DNA of 64,000 nucleotides from Thermococcus alcaliphilus (GTDB taxonomy: Archaea > Methanobacteriota_B > Thermococci > Thermococcales > Thermococcaceae). The number at the start of each line of letters is the position of its first letter. The stretch's first letter is position 1. Below, piece after piece: positions 1 through 7,553 of the stretch. The stretch is from contig NZ_JAMXLV010000019.1 of the NCBI RefSeq assembly GCF_024054535.1, positions 62,001 through 126,000 of the forward strand, given 5' to 3'. Under the pieces are notes generated by a model. The model ran no database searches and was not told the origin of the DNA. It saw only the letters and a list, made by a program, of their open reading frames with translations. Position numbers and translations under genes: made by a program.

Positions 1-629
1 GGCTTGCATATTCGTTTTCCATGGTCAACCATTGCATGATTCACATATATCCATAGATCCGTGGGTATTAATTGTTTGAGGTATTCCTCGACTTTCTCCG
101 GTGAAACCTTCGGAGGAGCTAAGCCGAGCCTTTTGCTGATTCTGTTTACGTGGGTATCCACTGGAATCGTCTGCTTTCCAAACCCGTATGCTAAAACTAT
201 GTTTGCACATTTTCTCCCTATACCCGGGAGCTTCATTAGTTCTTCAATTTTATCTGGAACTTTACCACCATATTCTTCGAGAATTATTTGAGAAGCCCTT
301 ACTATCCATTCGCCTTTCGTTTTCCAGAGGCCAACACCGTTCTTCCTCAGAAACTCTTGCATCTCTTCAATGGGTGTGTTCGCTATTGTCTCGATGTTCT
401 TGTACTTTTTAAACAACTCCCTCCACACTTTGTAAGTCACTTCATCCCTCATCCTTTGGGAGATTATGCAGTGGATCAGCGTTTTGTAAGGATCCCCAAT
501 GAGGATTTTTTCTCTAGGATAGGTCTCTATGAGTTTTTTGACTATCTCTTGGGCACGTTTTTTCTTTTCCTCCCAGCTCTCGTTAAATGTAAATCCATCA
601 GACTTGGATGATTGTAAGTTTGTTTTCAT
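1..629 (-). CDS. nth: Endonuclease III (DNA glycosylase/AP lyase), 3' truncated by window edge
   Basis: Base-excision-repair enzyme that removes oxidised pyrimidines and cleaves at the abasic site. About 209 residues are visible; the end lies beyond base 1. The helix-hairpin-helix LMKLPGIGRKCANIVLAYGF carries the catalytic Lys, and VDTHVNRISKRLGL carries the catalytic Asp. ICK at the edge is the first Cys expected of the C-terminal 4Fe-4S loop, whose other three Cys are outside. I chose the ATG at 629 because GGTGG lies six bases before it; it overlaps the upstream gene by 32 bp, which suggests co-transcription. Family assignment is firm; only the C-terminus is unseen. Confidence 0.93.
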   Translation of the reverse strand, partial: MKTNLQSSKSDGFTFNESWEEKKKRAQEIVKKLIETYPREKILIGDPYKTLIHCIISQRMRDEVTYKVWRELFKKYKNIETIANTPIEEMQEFLRKNGVGLWKTKGEWIVRASQIILEEYGGKVPDKIEELMKLPGIGRKCANIVLAYGFGKQTIPVDTHVNRISKRLGLAPPKVSPEKVEEYLKQLIPTDLWIYVNHAMVDHGKRICK

Positions 630-1029
630 TATGAACCACCAATACGGTATTTTTTGCAACCCTAACTTCTTTAAGTTTCTCGAATTTCTGGTTAAAAATC
701 TTGTGCCCTCTTTGGTTTAAAATTAAAACCTCATCGTCAAAGACAACTGCAATAATGCTTTTTCCGAGAAGCAAATCTTTAATTTCCTTTTCAAATTCAA
801 GTGTTGTGGAGAATATCTCTTCTTTGCTTAGCTCTATTGCCGTTAAGTCAGTGACCTTAATGACTTCTGGCTCTGCATATATGACCTTGAACTTGAGAGG
901 CTTTCCCAGCAGGTCTATTTCCAGAACATCACCTTCTCTGACTTCTTTTCCCTTGAGCTTTGTTTTTATGACCTCAATGAAATCGGGAGTTAGAGGTGCC
1001 TCGAACAGGGGTTTTAATATGAGTTTCAC
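598..1029 (-). CDS. Small conserved protein resembling a CDC48 N-terminal domain
   Basis: 143 residues with no membrane segment or signal peptide. Residues of about 10-65 (APLTPDFIEVIKTKLKGKEV then EGDVLEIDLLGKPLKFKV) look like the second substrate/cofactor-binding subdomain of archaeal CDC48/VAT. In that subdomain a LxGxxVxEGDxI stretch precedes an F/LxV strand and a T.x.T.IEL segment (here VTDLTAIELS). No AAA+ module follows. The rest is beta-rich and unrecognised. The GTG at 1029 has GGTGGG four bases upstream; an in-frame GTG at 1038 is possible. It overlaps nth downstream. The CDC48-N likeness is my reading by eye and not a confirmed homology. Confidence 0.7.
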   Translation of the reverse strand: MKLILKPLFEAPLTPDFIEVIKTKLKGKEVREGDVLEIDLLGKPLKFKVIYAEPEVIKVTDLTAIELSKEEIFSTTLEFEKEIKDLLLGKSIIAVVFDDEVLILNQRGHKIFNQKFEKLKEVRVAKNTVLVVHNENKLTIIQV

Positions 1030-1087
1030 GATTCCCACCCCAGTAGTTGTACTTCGTGAACTAATTAAGGGTTTTTAGGGACAAAGT

Positions 1088-1124
1088 TTATAAAAATATA
1101 TCTTTTGATATATCTGGTGATATA
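1088..1124 (+). promoter_or_regulatory. TATA box and ATATATC/GATATAT operator of the PadR-ABC operon
   Basis: TTTATAAAAATATA at 1088-1100 is an archaeal TATA box. A perfect inverted repeat, ATATATC at 1096-1102 and GATATAT at 1107-1113 with a TTTT spacer, overlaps its downstream edge. A further half site GATATA occupies 1119-1124 against the start codon. A dyad over the core promoter of a regulator gene fits autorepression by PadR; that link is inference. Confidence 0.6.
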
Positions 1125-1580
1125 ATGGAAAGGCCAAAATATAGGGGATATTTGAAACTTCTTATCCTTCATTTGCTTGAAGAAAAACCTCTACACGGCT
1201 ATGGTATAATGGCGGAGCTTGAGAAAAGGTACGAAATACCGAGCCCAAGTGCTGGAGCAATTTATCCTTTGCTGGCTAATTTAAAGAAAAACAAGCTTAT
1301 TGAGGTTGTTGAGACAGAAAAAAGAGAGAAAAAACTCTATAGGATTACGGAGAAGGGAAGGAGTTATCTTCAAGAGCATCAAAATGAGCTGAAGGAGGCT
1401 CTTGAGAAGGTTGATCGTTTTAGAGAATTTTCTAGACTTGGAGGCAGGGAGTTGTTTAAAACAATAAGAGAAATTATGGAAGTTTTGCCCTCGCTTTCGG
1501 AGTCTCAAAAGGCTGAAATCTCGAAAGAAATTGAGAAATTTACGAAGAGAATAAAGCTGATACTTCTCGGAGGTGAGTAG
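1125..1580 (+). CDS. PadR-family transcriptional regulator
   Basis: 151 residues, cytosolic DNA-binding repressor. The N-terminal winged helix has the PadR pattern LKLLILHLLEEKPLHGYGIM, then SAGAIYPLLANLKKNKLIEV (recognition helix) and KLYRITEKGRSYL (wing). Residues of about 90-150 are charged and helical, as in the PadR dimerisation domain. It is the first gene of an operon with the two ABC exporter genes; its stop lies one base before my start for the ATPase gene. An inverted repeat overlaps its TATA box, so it probably controls itself and the exporter in response to a transported compound. The ligand cannot be read from the sequence. Confidence 0.93.
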   Translation: MERPKYRGYLKLLILHLLEEKPLHGYGIMAELEKRYEIPSPSAGAIYPLLANLKKNKLIEVVETEKREKKLYRITEKGRSYLQEHQNELKEALEKVDRFREFSRLGGRELFKTIREIMEVLPSLSESQKAEISKEIEKFTKRIKLILLGGE

Positions 1581-1581
1581 A

Positions 1582-2562
1582 GTGTATGCCATTGAGGTTG
1601 AGAATCTCGTCAAGAAATATGGTGACTTTGAGGCTGTAAAGGGGATTTCCTTTAAGGTTAAAAGAGGAGAAATATTTGCCTTTTTAGGACCGAATGGTGC
1701 AGGTAAAACAACTACGGTTCACGTTCTAACTACTCTCCTAAAATTGACCTCGGGAAAGGCCATTGTAGCCGGACATGACGTGGTTAAGGAACCAATGGAA
1801 GTGAGAAAGAGGATAGGAATAGTGTTTCAAGATCCAAGCCTTGATAGGGAGCTGACTGCTTATGAAAACATGTATATTCACGGGAGGATATATGGATTGG
1901 GAGGGAATGAGCTTAAAAACAAAATAGAGGGGCTTTTGAAGTTTGTGGAGCTTTGGGAGTTTAGAGATAAGCCTGTAAAATATTTCTCAGGTGGTATGCA
2001 GAGAAGACTTGAAATTGCAAGGGCTCTTCTTCACGAGCCTGAAGTGTTATTTTTGGATGAGCCGACAATAGGACTTGACCCTCAAACAAGAGCCCACATC
2101 TGGGACTACATCAAAGCCATGAAGGAAGAGCACAACATGACGATCTTCCTAACCACCCATTATATGGATGAAGCGGAGCAGTTAGCGGATAGGATAGCGA
2201 TTATGGATCATGGCAAGATAATTGCTGAAGGAACAGCAGAGGAGCTCAAAAAGCTTGTCGGCAATGATGTTATATATCTCAAACTTGAGGCTCCAGAAGA
2301 CCTCAAATGTCTCAAGGCTGAATTCATTAGAGGATGCAAACTTTTATCGGATGGAAGGGTTAGACTTGAAGTTGTAAACGCCGCAGAAGCTTTGCCTAAG
2401 ATATTTGATCTTGCTAAGGAGCGAAATGTGAAAATTGTCGAGGTAACTTACCACAGACCAACGCTTAACGACGTCTTTCTGTACCTGACGGGAAGGGAGA
2501 TTAGGGATGAAGGGGAGACAAATACTTTGGCGTCAATGATAAGGATGAGAATGAGGAGGTGA
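1582..2562 (+). CDS. ABC exporter ATP-binding protein, DrrA type
   Basis: ATPase of a two-component ABC-2 exporter. Visible motifs are Walker A GPNGAGKTTT, signature FSGGMQRRLEIARAL, Walker B EVLFLDEPTIGLDP and H-loop FLTTHYMDEAEQ. The C-terminal tail RPTLNDVFLYLTGREIRDEG is the DrrA-family ending. I prefer the GTG at 1582 because GGAGGTGA sits five bases upstream; the in-frame GTG at 1573 would put the start inside that site. 326 residues, usual for the family. Followed six bases later by its permease and preceded by the PadR gene. Substrate unknown; drugs, lipids or toxic metabolites are possible. Confidence 0.93.
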   Translation: MYAIEVENLVKKYGDFEAVKGISFKVKRGEIFAFLGPNGAGKTTTVHVLTTLLKLTSGKAIVAGHDVVKEPMEVRKRIGIVFQDPSLDRELTAYENMYIHGRIYGLGGNELKNKIEGLLKFVELWEFRDKPVKYFSGGMQRRLEIARALLHEPEVLFLDEPTIGLDPQTRAHIWDYIKAMKEEHNMTIFLTTHYMDEAEQLADRIAIMDHGKIIAEGTAEELKKLVGNDVIYLKLEAPEDLKCLKAEFIRGCKLLSDGRVRLEVVNAAEALPKIFDLAKERNVKIVEVTYHRPTLNDVFLYLTGREIRDEGETNTLASMIRMRMRR

Positions 2563-2567
2563 AGTAA

Positions 2568-3338
2568 ATGAGGGCTTTAACAACAATGGCATACAGACAG
2601 ATCAAGCGATTTACACGGGCACGCTCAAGAGTTGTGGGAATGATAGTTAACCCATTAATATGGCTCGTGTTCTTCGGGCTTGGATGGAGTAAGGTTTTCG
2701 ACAATCCAATGGCTAGGGCAATATTTGGAGGCGTTGACTACCTAACGTTCCTCGCTCCGGGTATATTTGCAATGACGATCTTCAATCAGAGCTTTATAGG
2801 TGGAGTCAGCGTCATATGGGACAAGCAGTTTGGCTTTCTCAAGGAAGTTTTGGTAGCTCCGGCTTCCAGAAAGGAAGGGATACTGGGCAGAATCCTTGGT
2901 GATTCCTTGGTAACCTTGACACAGGGGACGATAATTCTCCTCTTGACGTTCCTCTTAGCGGAGAACCTTAAAATTAGTGGTATTTTGTCGGCTTTGGGAG
3001 TTGGATTTCTCCTCGCGGTTGCGTTTTCAGGATTTGGAGTTAGCTTAGCCTTGAGGATGGAGAGCATGGAAGGGTTTCAGATGATAATGATGGTTCTCAT
3101 GCTGCCGTTAATCTTTCTCAGTGGTGCAATGTACCCAATAGACACAATGCCCTCATGGATGAGAGCCTTAGCTTACATCAACCCCTTAACCTACGCAGTT
3201 GATGGAGCAAGACATTTCCTTGTTGGAGAAAACGTAACAAAATTTGCCCTAACAACTGACGTTGGAGTACTAGCGTTGCTGGCTCTTTTCCTTGTGGGAG
3301 TAGCCATGGCTGAATTTGAAAAAGCTACAATAGGTTGA
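2568..3338 (+). CDS. ABC-2 type exporter permease, DrrB type
   Basis: 256-residue membrane partner of the preceding ATPase. Six hydrophobic segments are visible, beginning near VVGMIVNPLIWLVFFGLGW and ending with VGVLALLALFLVGVAMAEF. The ABC-2 family signature region is FGFLKEVLVAPASRKEGILG, and MYPIDTMPSWMRALAYINPL precedes the last segment. Length and topology match DrrB permeases, which homodimerise and pair with two ATPases. The ATG lies just behind GAGGAGGTGA. It ends three bases before the 3' end of the convergent pgk gene. Confidence 0.92.
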   Translation: MRALTTMAYRQIKRFTRARSRVVGMIVNPLIWLVFFGLGWSKVFDNPMARAIFGGVDYLTFLAPGIFAMTIFNQSFIGGVSVIWDKQFGFLKEVLVAPASRKEGILGRILGDSLVTLTQGTIILLLTFLLAENLKISGILSALGVGFLLAVAFSGFGVSLALRMESMEGFQMIMMVLMLPLIFLSGAMYPIDTMPSWMRALAYINPLTYAVDGARHFLVGENVTKFALTTDVGVLALLALFLVGVAMAEFEKATIG

Positions 3339-3340
3339 TT

Positions 3341-4576
3341 TTAGCTTTTTCCTATATCTTTAAATTTTTCATAGCTTATTTTAAGTGCCTCAACAAGAGG
3401 AAGTTTTTCTCCAGCAAAAAAGGCTAACATTGCTCCACCGCCCGTGCTTATATGGGAGATTCCCTTTATGTTGTACTTGTATATGCTTGCTATTGAATGT
3501 CCCCCACCAACAACTGAGAATGCCTCACTCTCTCCTATAGCCTTAAAGACCTCCACAGTACCCTTTGCAAACTCTTCTATCTCAAAGACTCCCATAGGAC
3601 CATTTGCAACTATTATAGCAGCCTCCTGAAGTATTTCTCGATACTTTTCTATTGTCCTACTTCCTATGTCCATGATCGGTCTCTCGTCAAAAATCCATTT
3701 TTTATCGCTCAACAAATCTACTTCGACTCTCTCACCTTTGTATTCAACTGCAAAGTCTATTGGAGTTCTTACGTAAGGATAAAATTCATTCAATATCTTT
3801 TCCGCCCAATCTATGAGTTTTATTAATCCTCTTTTCTCAAGAAAGCTTATGTTCGCATCCCCAAGATCGAACCCCTTTGCCAGAGTGAAGATTTGGCTGA
3901 CCAAACCGCCTGTTAAAATCAAGTCGGCTTTTCCGTTCCTCAAAACATTCTCTGCAACTCTAAGTGAGTCCTCAACTTTTGCTCCACCTAATACATAGAT
4001 TTTGGGTTTTTCCTCGCTTTCATATGCCTTATTCAATGCTTTTAGTTCTCTCTCCATTAAAAATCCGGGTATCATTGGTTTTAACCTTGCAAAACCAACT
4101 AAAGAGGGCTGTGATCGATGAGCTGCGGCGAATGCGTCTGTAACTACGTAATCTATCAGGGGGCTAAGCTTCCTAACGAAATACGTATTCTCACACTTTT
4201 CTATGGGTGCTTGTTTGGTTTCCTCTGCCGCAAATCTGAGGTTCTCCAACATAAGTATTTCACCGGGTTTTAAAGAGGCTATCGCTTCCCTTGCACATTT
4301 TCCGAAGACATCTTCCACATATTTTACTTCGATACCGAGCAGGGAGCTTAGTATTTCGGCATGCTGTTCCGTGGTTAGGTAGTCTTCTTCATAGGGCTTG
4401 CTCTGATGAGTTCCAACAACAACCTTTGCGTTGTGTTCGAGTAGGTACCTTACGGTGGGTAAAACAGCCCTAAATCGGGCATCACTGATTATCTTTCCAT
4501 TTTTGACGGGTGAATTTAAATCCGCCCTAAAAAAGACTGTTTTCTCGTGATAGTTAAATTCTGTCAGCTTAAACAT
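3341..4576 (-). CDS. pgk: Phosphoglycerate kinase
   Basis: Interconverts 1,3-bisphosphoglycerate plus ADP and 3-phosphoglycerate plus ATP. 411 residues, usual length. N-terminal substrate residues are in FFRADLNSPVKNGKI and the basic ARFRAV segment; C-terminal nucleotide-domain motifs are NGPMGVFE and VGGGHSIASI. In Thermococcales the ferredoxin-linked GAPOR bypasses PGK in glycolysis, so the gene serves mainly gluconeogenesis. That agrees with the glycolytic-motif-like site directly upstream of its TATA box. GGTGAG precedes the ATG by four bases. Single gene, convergent with the exporter operon and divergent from the large Mrr/PepSY gene. Confidence 0.97.
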   Translation of the reverse strand: MFKLTEFNYHEKTVFFRADLNSPVKNGKIISDARFRAVLPTVRYLLEHNAKVVVGTHQSKPYEEDYLTTEQHAEILSSLLGIEVKYVEDVFGKCAREAIASLKPGEILMLENLRFAAEETKQAPIEKCENTYFVRKLSPLIDYVVTDAFAAAHRSQPSLVGFARLKPMIPGFLMERELKALNKAYESEEKPKIYVLGGAKVEDSLRVAENVLRNGKADLILTGGLVSQIFTLAKGFDLGDANISFLEKRGLIKLIDWAEKILNEFYPYVRTPIDFAVEYKGERVEVDLLSDKKWIFDERPIMDIGSRTIEKYREILQEAAIIVANGPMGVFEIEEFAKGTVEVFKAIGESEAFSVVGGGHSIASIYKYNIKGISHISTGGGAMLAFFAGEKLPLVEALKISYEKFKDIGKS

Positions 4577-4618
4577 TTTCTCACCTGAAAGAATGTAAAT
4601 GAGAAATGGTTAAAAGAT

Positions 4619-4641
4619 TATTTTAAACACCAATGGTGATA
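4619..4641 (-). promoter_or_regulatory. pgk promoter: TGM-like site abutting the TATA box
   Basis: Reading the minus strand, TATCAC-CATTG-GTGTTT (4641-4625) runs directly into TTTAAAATA (4627-4619), the TATA box of pgk. It matches the Thermococcales glycolytic motif TATCAC-N5-GTGATA in 10 of 12 defined positions. Placement upstream of the TATA box is the arrangement known for activation of gluconeogenic genes by the Tgr/TrmBL1 sugar regulator. Regulation of this gene is inferred from that. Confidence 0.6.
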
Positions 4642-4661
4642 GGCGTATTATGCAAAACTAA

Positions 4662-4669
4662 TTTATATG
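4662..4669 (+). promoter_or_regulatory. TATA box of the Mrr/PepSY-repeat gene
   Basis: TTTATATG in an A/T-rich context about 40 bases before the ATG at 4704 would place the transcription start near 4690, leaving a short leader with a GTGAT site. Confidence 0.5.
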
Positions 4670-4703
4670 AAAAATCCCTATTTTATTATGTGAGCGTGAT
4701 ACT

Positions 4704-6857
4704 ATGGGATGGACGTTGGAAATATTGAACTCTGCCTCTGATGAGGATATAATTCGTATCGTTCAACGACTCATTGAATCCTTGGGGTTTAAAGAAGCCG
4801 AGAGAATAAGAGCTGAAGAGTGGAAAATCGACTTCATAGCCTTACGTGAGGATCCAATATCTGGGCTTGAGAAGTATGCAATAAAGGTAAAAACAAAAGG
4901 GTTAGCATCTTCTAAGGAAGTTGAAGAATTTGCAGAGGCCATCATAAAAGCTAAAGCAGATAGAGGGATTTTTCTTTCTGTTAGTGGATTCACAAAAGAT
5001 GCAAAAGTGCTCCTGGGGAGAGAATACAAGGGGAAAATAATCCCTTGGGATGGAGAGAGGCTCGTTAAGGAATTAAATGACAGGGAAATTCCAGTACCCC
5101 ATGAGTTAGTTGAAAGGCTCAAAAGGGAACGGATGGAGAAAGAAGAAGAGGCCAAAAGAAGGGGCATGTTGAAGGTTATACGTTTGGATGCACCATTGTT
5201 ATACTCGTTTTCACCCAATAAAGTTCTTGAAATGGTCATGTCGCTTATGGAATCTCGGTATAAAATCAAACGAGAGGACATTTTCCTAGAAGAGCTGGTA
5301 GTTGAGCTTTCTACCGGCTATATAATTCTGTGGTCTGCTAAAAAAGACACAGAGGAGGTAAAAGACAAAGCAGTAATTTTGTCAAAGGAAGAAGTAATCC
5401 CTTTTGTAAGCAGAGACGTTGAATTGGAAAGAAAAGTATCAAGAGCCCTCTTGGAAAGCGAGTCTGCAATAAAAGCTAGTGAAGTTGAAATAACATCCCC
5501 CATTTCTCAAAATGAGGCGGTGATAGCTCTCAAATTAAAACTTGCAGATGAACTTGAGATTCCCCAAACGAATATCTATCTAAGTTCTAGAAGGAAGGTT
5601 TATGTCCCGAATAGAGCTCTATTGACACTCAAAGTGGGCATAAATTCTGCCAAGGCTGAAGTCGATCTTAAAACGAATGACATCAAAGTAGACATAACCC
5701 CTCTTCCAAAGGAAAAGCTCATTGAAATAGCCAGAGAAGAGTGCAAAAAATCTCTCGGAGAGAACTCAGAAGAAATTTCTGTAGAGGAAAAAGATTCCGT
5801 AGCTATTATAAGTGGACAAACTAAACGGTTTGTTTTTGGGATTGCTTTGCACGTCTACAGTGGTAGGATTATGAAAAGAAAGTCAAAAATGAAACGGGAG
5901 GCAATATTCTCTGAGATTGCCAAACTGTATCCTGATGGAGAAGTGATATTCTTTGATGAAAAAGAAAATAGAGCAATAGTAGACGTGATGACTCCAAAAG
6001 GAGTCGTGGTTCTTGAATTCAACTTGGAAAATGGGGAGCATAAAGTAATTGCAAACCTCCTTCATCCTTATCAGATTGCAAATTCTGCCAAGAACCTTAT
6101 TGAAAAGAATTTTGACATAAAGGGGCTTGAGCTTGTTGACTTCAAATTCTACGATGCAACCCATTTAGAGCTACTCCTTGAGAGTGTTGACGGGAAGATT
6201 AAGGTAAATGCCGATGGAAAAACGGGAGACATAATAGATTATTTCGTTGAGATAAGTCCTCAGAAAGCCAGAGAGATAATCCTCCAAAAATATAAGGGAT
6301 GGGAAATAAAGAAGCTGGAGAAAGAGAATGAAGTTTACAAGGCTGAGCTTGAGAATGACAAATCTATTCTAAGAATATCCCTTAGCAAAGATGGAAAAAT
6401 TTTGAACGAATTAGATAGACAGCTGAAAATTGAGGTGGTAAGGGAGATAGCGGAGAAATTCTTGGAAGAGAAAGGAATACCTGCAACCATAAAGGAGATA
6501 AAACTTAATGAGAACTGGAAAGTTAAATTTGTCGGAGAAGAAAGAGTGGGAGAGCTTCTGATAGGTAGAAGTTCTGGGGAAATACTAAAGAGCGACGTTT
6601 TCCTGACTGAGATAGTGATTGAGGAGAGCTACAAGAGGTATATACTGGAAAAGTTCAATGAAAAGAACCTCAATACGGAAAGGATAGTTGTTTACAAGGA
6701 AAAGGGATATGCAGTGATAAAACTAGTAGGCGATAAGTCGATTTACTATGCAAAGATAGATCTGAGAAGTGGCAAGATTTTGGAGGAAGACACGTTGCCC
6801 AAGAAAGGTTTGATGGCAAAGATAAAGAAAATCCAATTAGAGGCAAAATATAAATAA
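4704..6857 (+). CDS. Mrr-like nuclease fold joined to tandem PepSY-like repeats
   Basis: 717 residues, no signal peptide or membrane helix, so presumably cytosolic. Residues 1-140 resemble Mrr/PD-(D/E)xK enzymes: helix IVQRLIESLGFKEAE, acidic D43 in WKIDFIAL, then YAIKVKTKG (61-63 KVK), where the usual Glu/Gln of ExK/QxK is Lys, and WDGERLVKELN. From about 155 to the end an alpha-beta-beta-beta unit of 60-80 residues recurs. It is seen as AREIILQKYKGWEIKKLEKE, VREIAEKFLEEKGIPATIKE and YILEKFNEKNLNTERIVVYK, each followed by strands ending GxI, the PepSY pattern. I count seven or eight units. Catalytic activity is doubtful given the motif change. Function unknown; monocistronic, divergent from pgk. 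Confidence 0.75.
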   Translation: MGWTLEILNSASDEDIIRIVQRLIESLGFKEAERIRAEEWKIDFIALREDPISGLEKYAIKVKTKGLASSKEVEEFAEAIIKAKADRGIFLSVSGFTKDAKVLLGREYKGKIIPWDGERLVKELNDREIPVPHELVERLKRERMEKEEEAKRRGMLKVIRLDAPLLYSFSPNKVLEMVMSLMESRYKIKREDIFLEELVVELSTGYIILWSAKKDTEEVKDKAVILSKEEVIPFVSRDVELERKVSRALLESESAIKASEVEITSPISQNEAVIALKLKLADELEIPQTNIYLSSRRKVYVPNRALLTLKVGINSAKAEVDLKTNDIKVDITPLPKEKLIEIAREECKKSLGENSEEISVEEKDSVAIISGQTKRFVFGIALHVYSGRIMKRKSKMKREAIFSEIAKLYPDGEVIFFDEKENRAIVDVMTPKGVVVLEFNLENGEHKVIANLLHPYQIANSAKNLIEKNFDIKGLELVDFKFYDATHLELLLESVDGKIKVNADGKTGDIIDYFVEISPQKAREIILQKYKGWEIKKLEKENEVYKAELENDKSILRISLSKDGKILNELDRQLKIEVVREIAEKFLEEKGIPATIKEIKLNENWKVKFVGEERVGELLIGRSSGEILKSDVFLTEIVIEESYKRYILEKFNEKNLNTERIVVYKEKGYAVIKLVGDKSIYYAKIDLRSGKILEEDTLPKKGLMAKIKKIQLEAKYK

Positions 6858-7469
6858 TCAGGTCATCAAGAGGCTTTCAATTAATTTTATTGCCTCTACT
6901 ATTTTTGTTTCTGGTACTTCTTCCTCTGGCAGTTCAAGGTTTATTACGAGTCTCTCTTCTTGTGCTTCCTCATCTAACCCGTAAACCTCGAGCTCCTCTA
7001 CGTCTACGTCTTCAAAGAAGTTCTCGATCTCTGGCCCTATTACCTTCTTGTCATTTCCGTAAACTTCCACTCTAATAAGGTCATCTTTGGATGAAGCAAC
7101 AACTGCTATTTCGTAATCACCAATTCTTTTTGTGAACTTGATAAGGTTTCCATAACCTAAAACCTCTTCAGTAAACCCAAGCTTTTTCATAACTCCCCTT
7201 ATTCTCTCAATCTTTGCCTTCATCCTGTTTAGTATCTTATCTCTCAATTTATAACTCTCTTCGAGGGCTTTCTTTATGCCCTCACCAGCTTTTTCTACCT
7301 CACCTTCCCATATTCCGACTATCTTTATCCCAGAAGAAGTTGGTTTAAGCTCAATTTTTAGGTTCTCTATGTCAAAATCTTTTAAGTCTTCAATCTTAAG
7401 CTCGCTAAGGCTGAGTATCTCAAATTCGATTCTAACTAAATTGCCAAAAGCTTTCCCCTTAAATTTCAA
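6858..7469 (-). CDS. Conserved hypothetical protein, acidic C-terminus
   Basis: 203 residues, soluble. I do not recognise a family. Residues 1-60 are beta-rich (VRIEFEILSL, IELKPTSSGIKIVGIWEG), 60-100 are helical and basic (KIERIRGVMKKLG), and the C-terminal third is acidic (FFEDVDVEELEVYGLDEEAQ, INLELPEEEVPETKIVEAIK). The start is a TTG at 7469: GGTGATG lies five bases upstream, no ATG fits, and TTTTTAAA about 35 bases upstream is a plausible TATA box. Its stop abuts that of the convergent Mrr/PepSY gene. A coding assignment is well supported by codon pattern and signals, a function is not. Confidence 0.75.
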   Translation of the reverse strand: MKFKGKAFGNLVRIEFEILSLSELKIEDLKDFDIENLKIELKPTSSGIKIVGIWEGEVEKAGEGIKKALEESYKLRDKILNRMKAKIERIRGVMKKLGFTEEVLGYGNLIKFTKRIGDYEIAVVASSKDDLIRVEVYGNDKKVIGPEIENFFEDVDVEELEVYGLDEEAQEERLVINLELPEEEVPETKIVEAIKLIESLLMT

Positions 7470-7553
7470 AGGGCATCACCTAGAATGGGGAAGGCAAGTG
7501 GGTTTAAAAACTCTTCTATATGGGATCAATGAAAATAATAAAAAAGAGAGCAA

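Noticed and set aside
4763-5281. Long open frame on the minus strand (172 codons) inside the Mrr/PepSY gene
   Set aside because: Ser/Leu-rich antisense shadow with no ribosome site or recognisable domain; the plus-strand gene explains the region.
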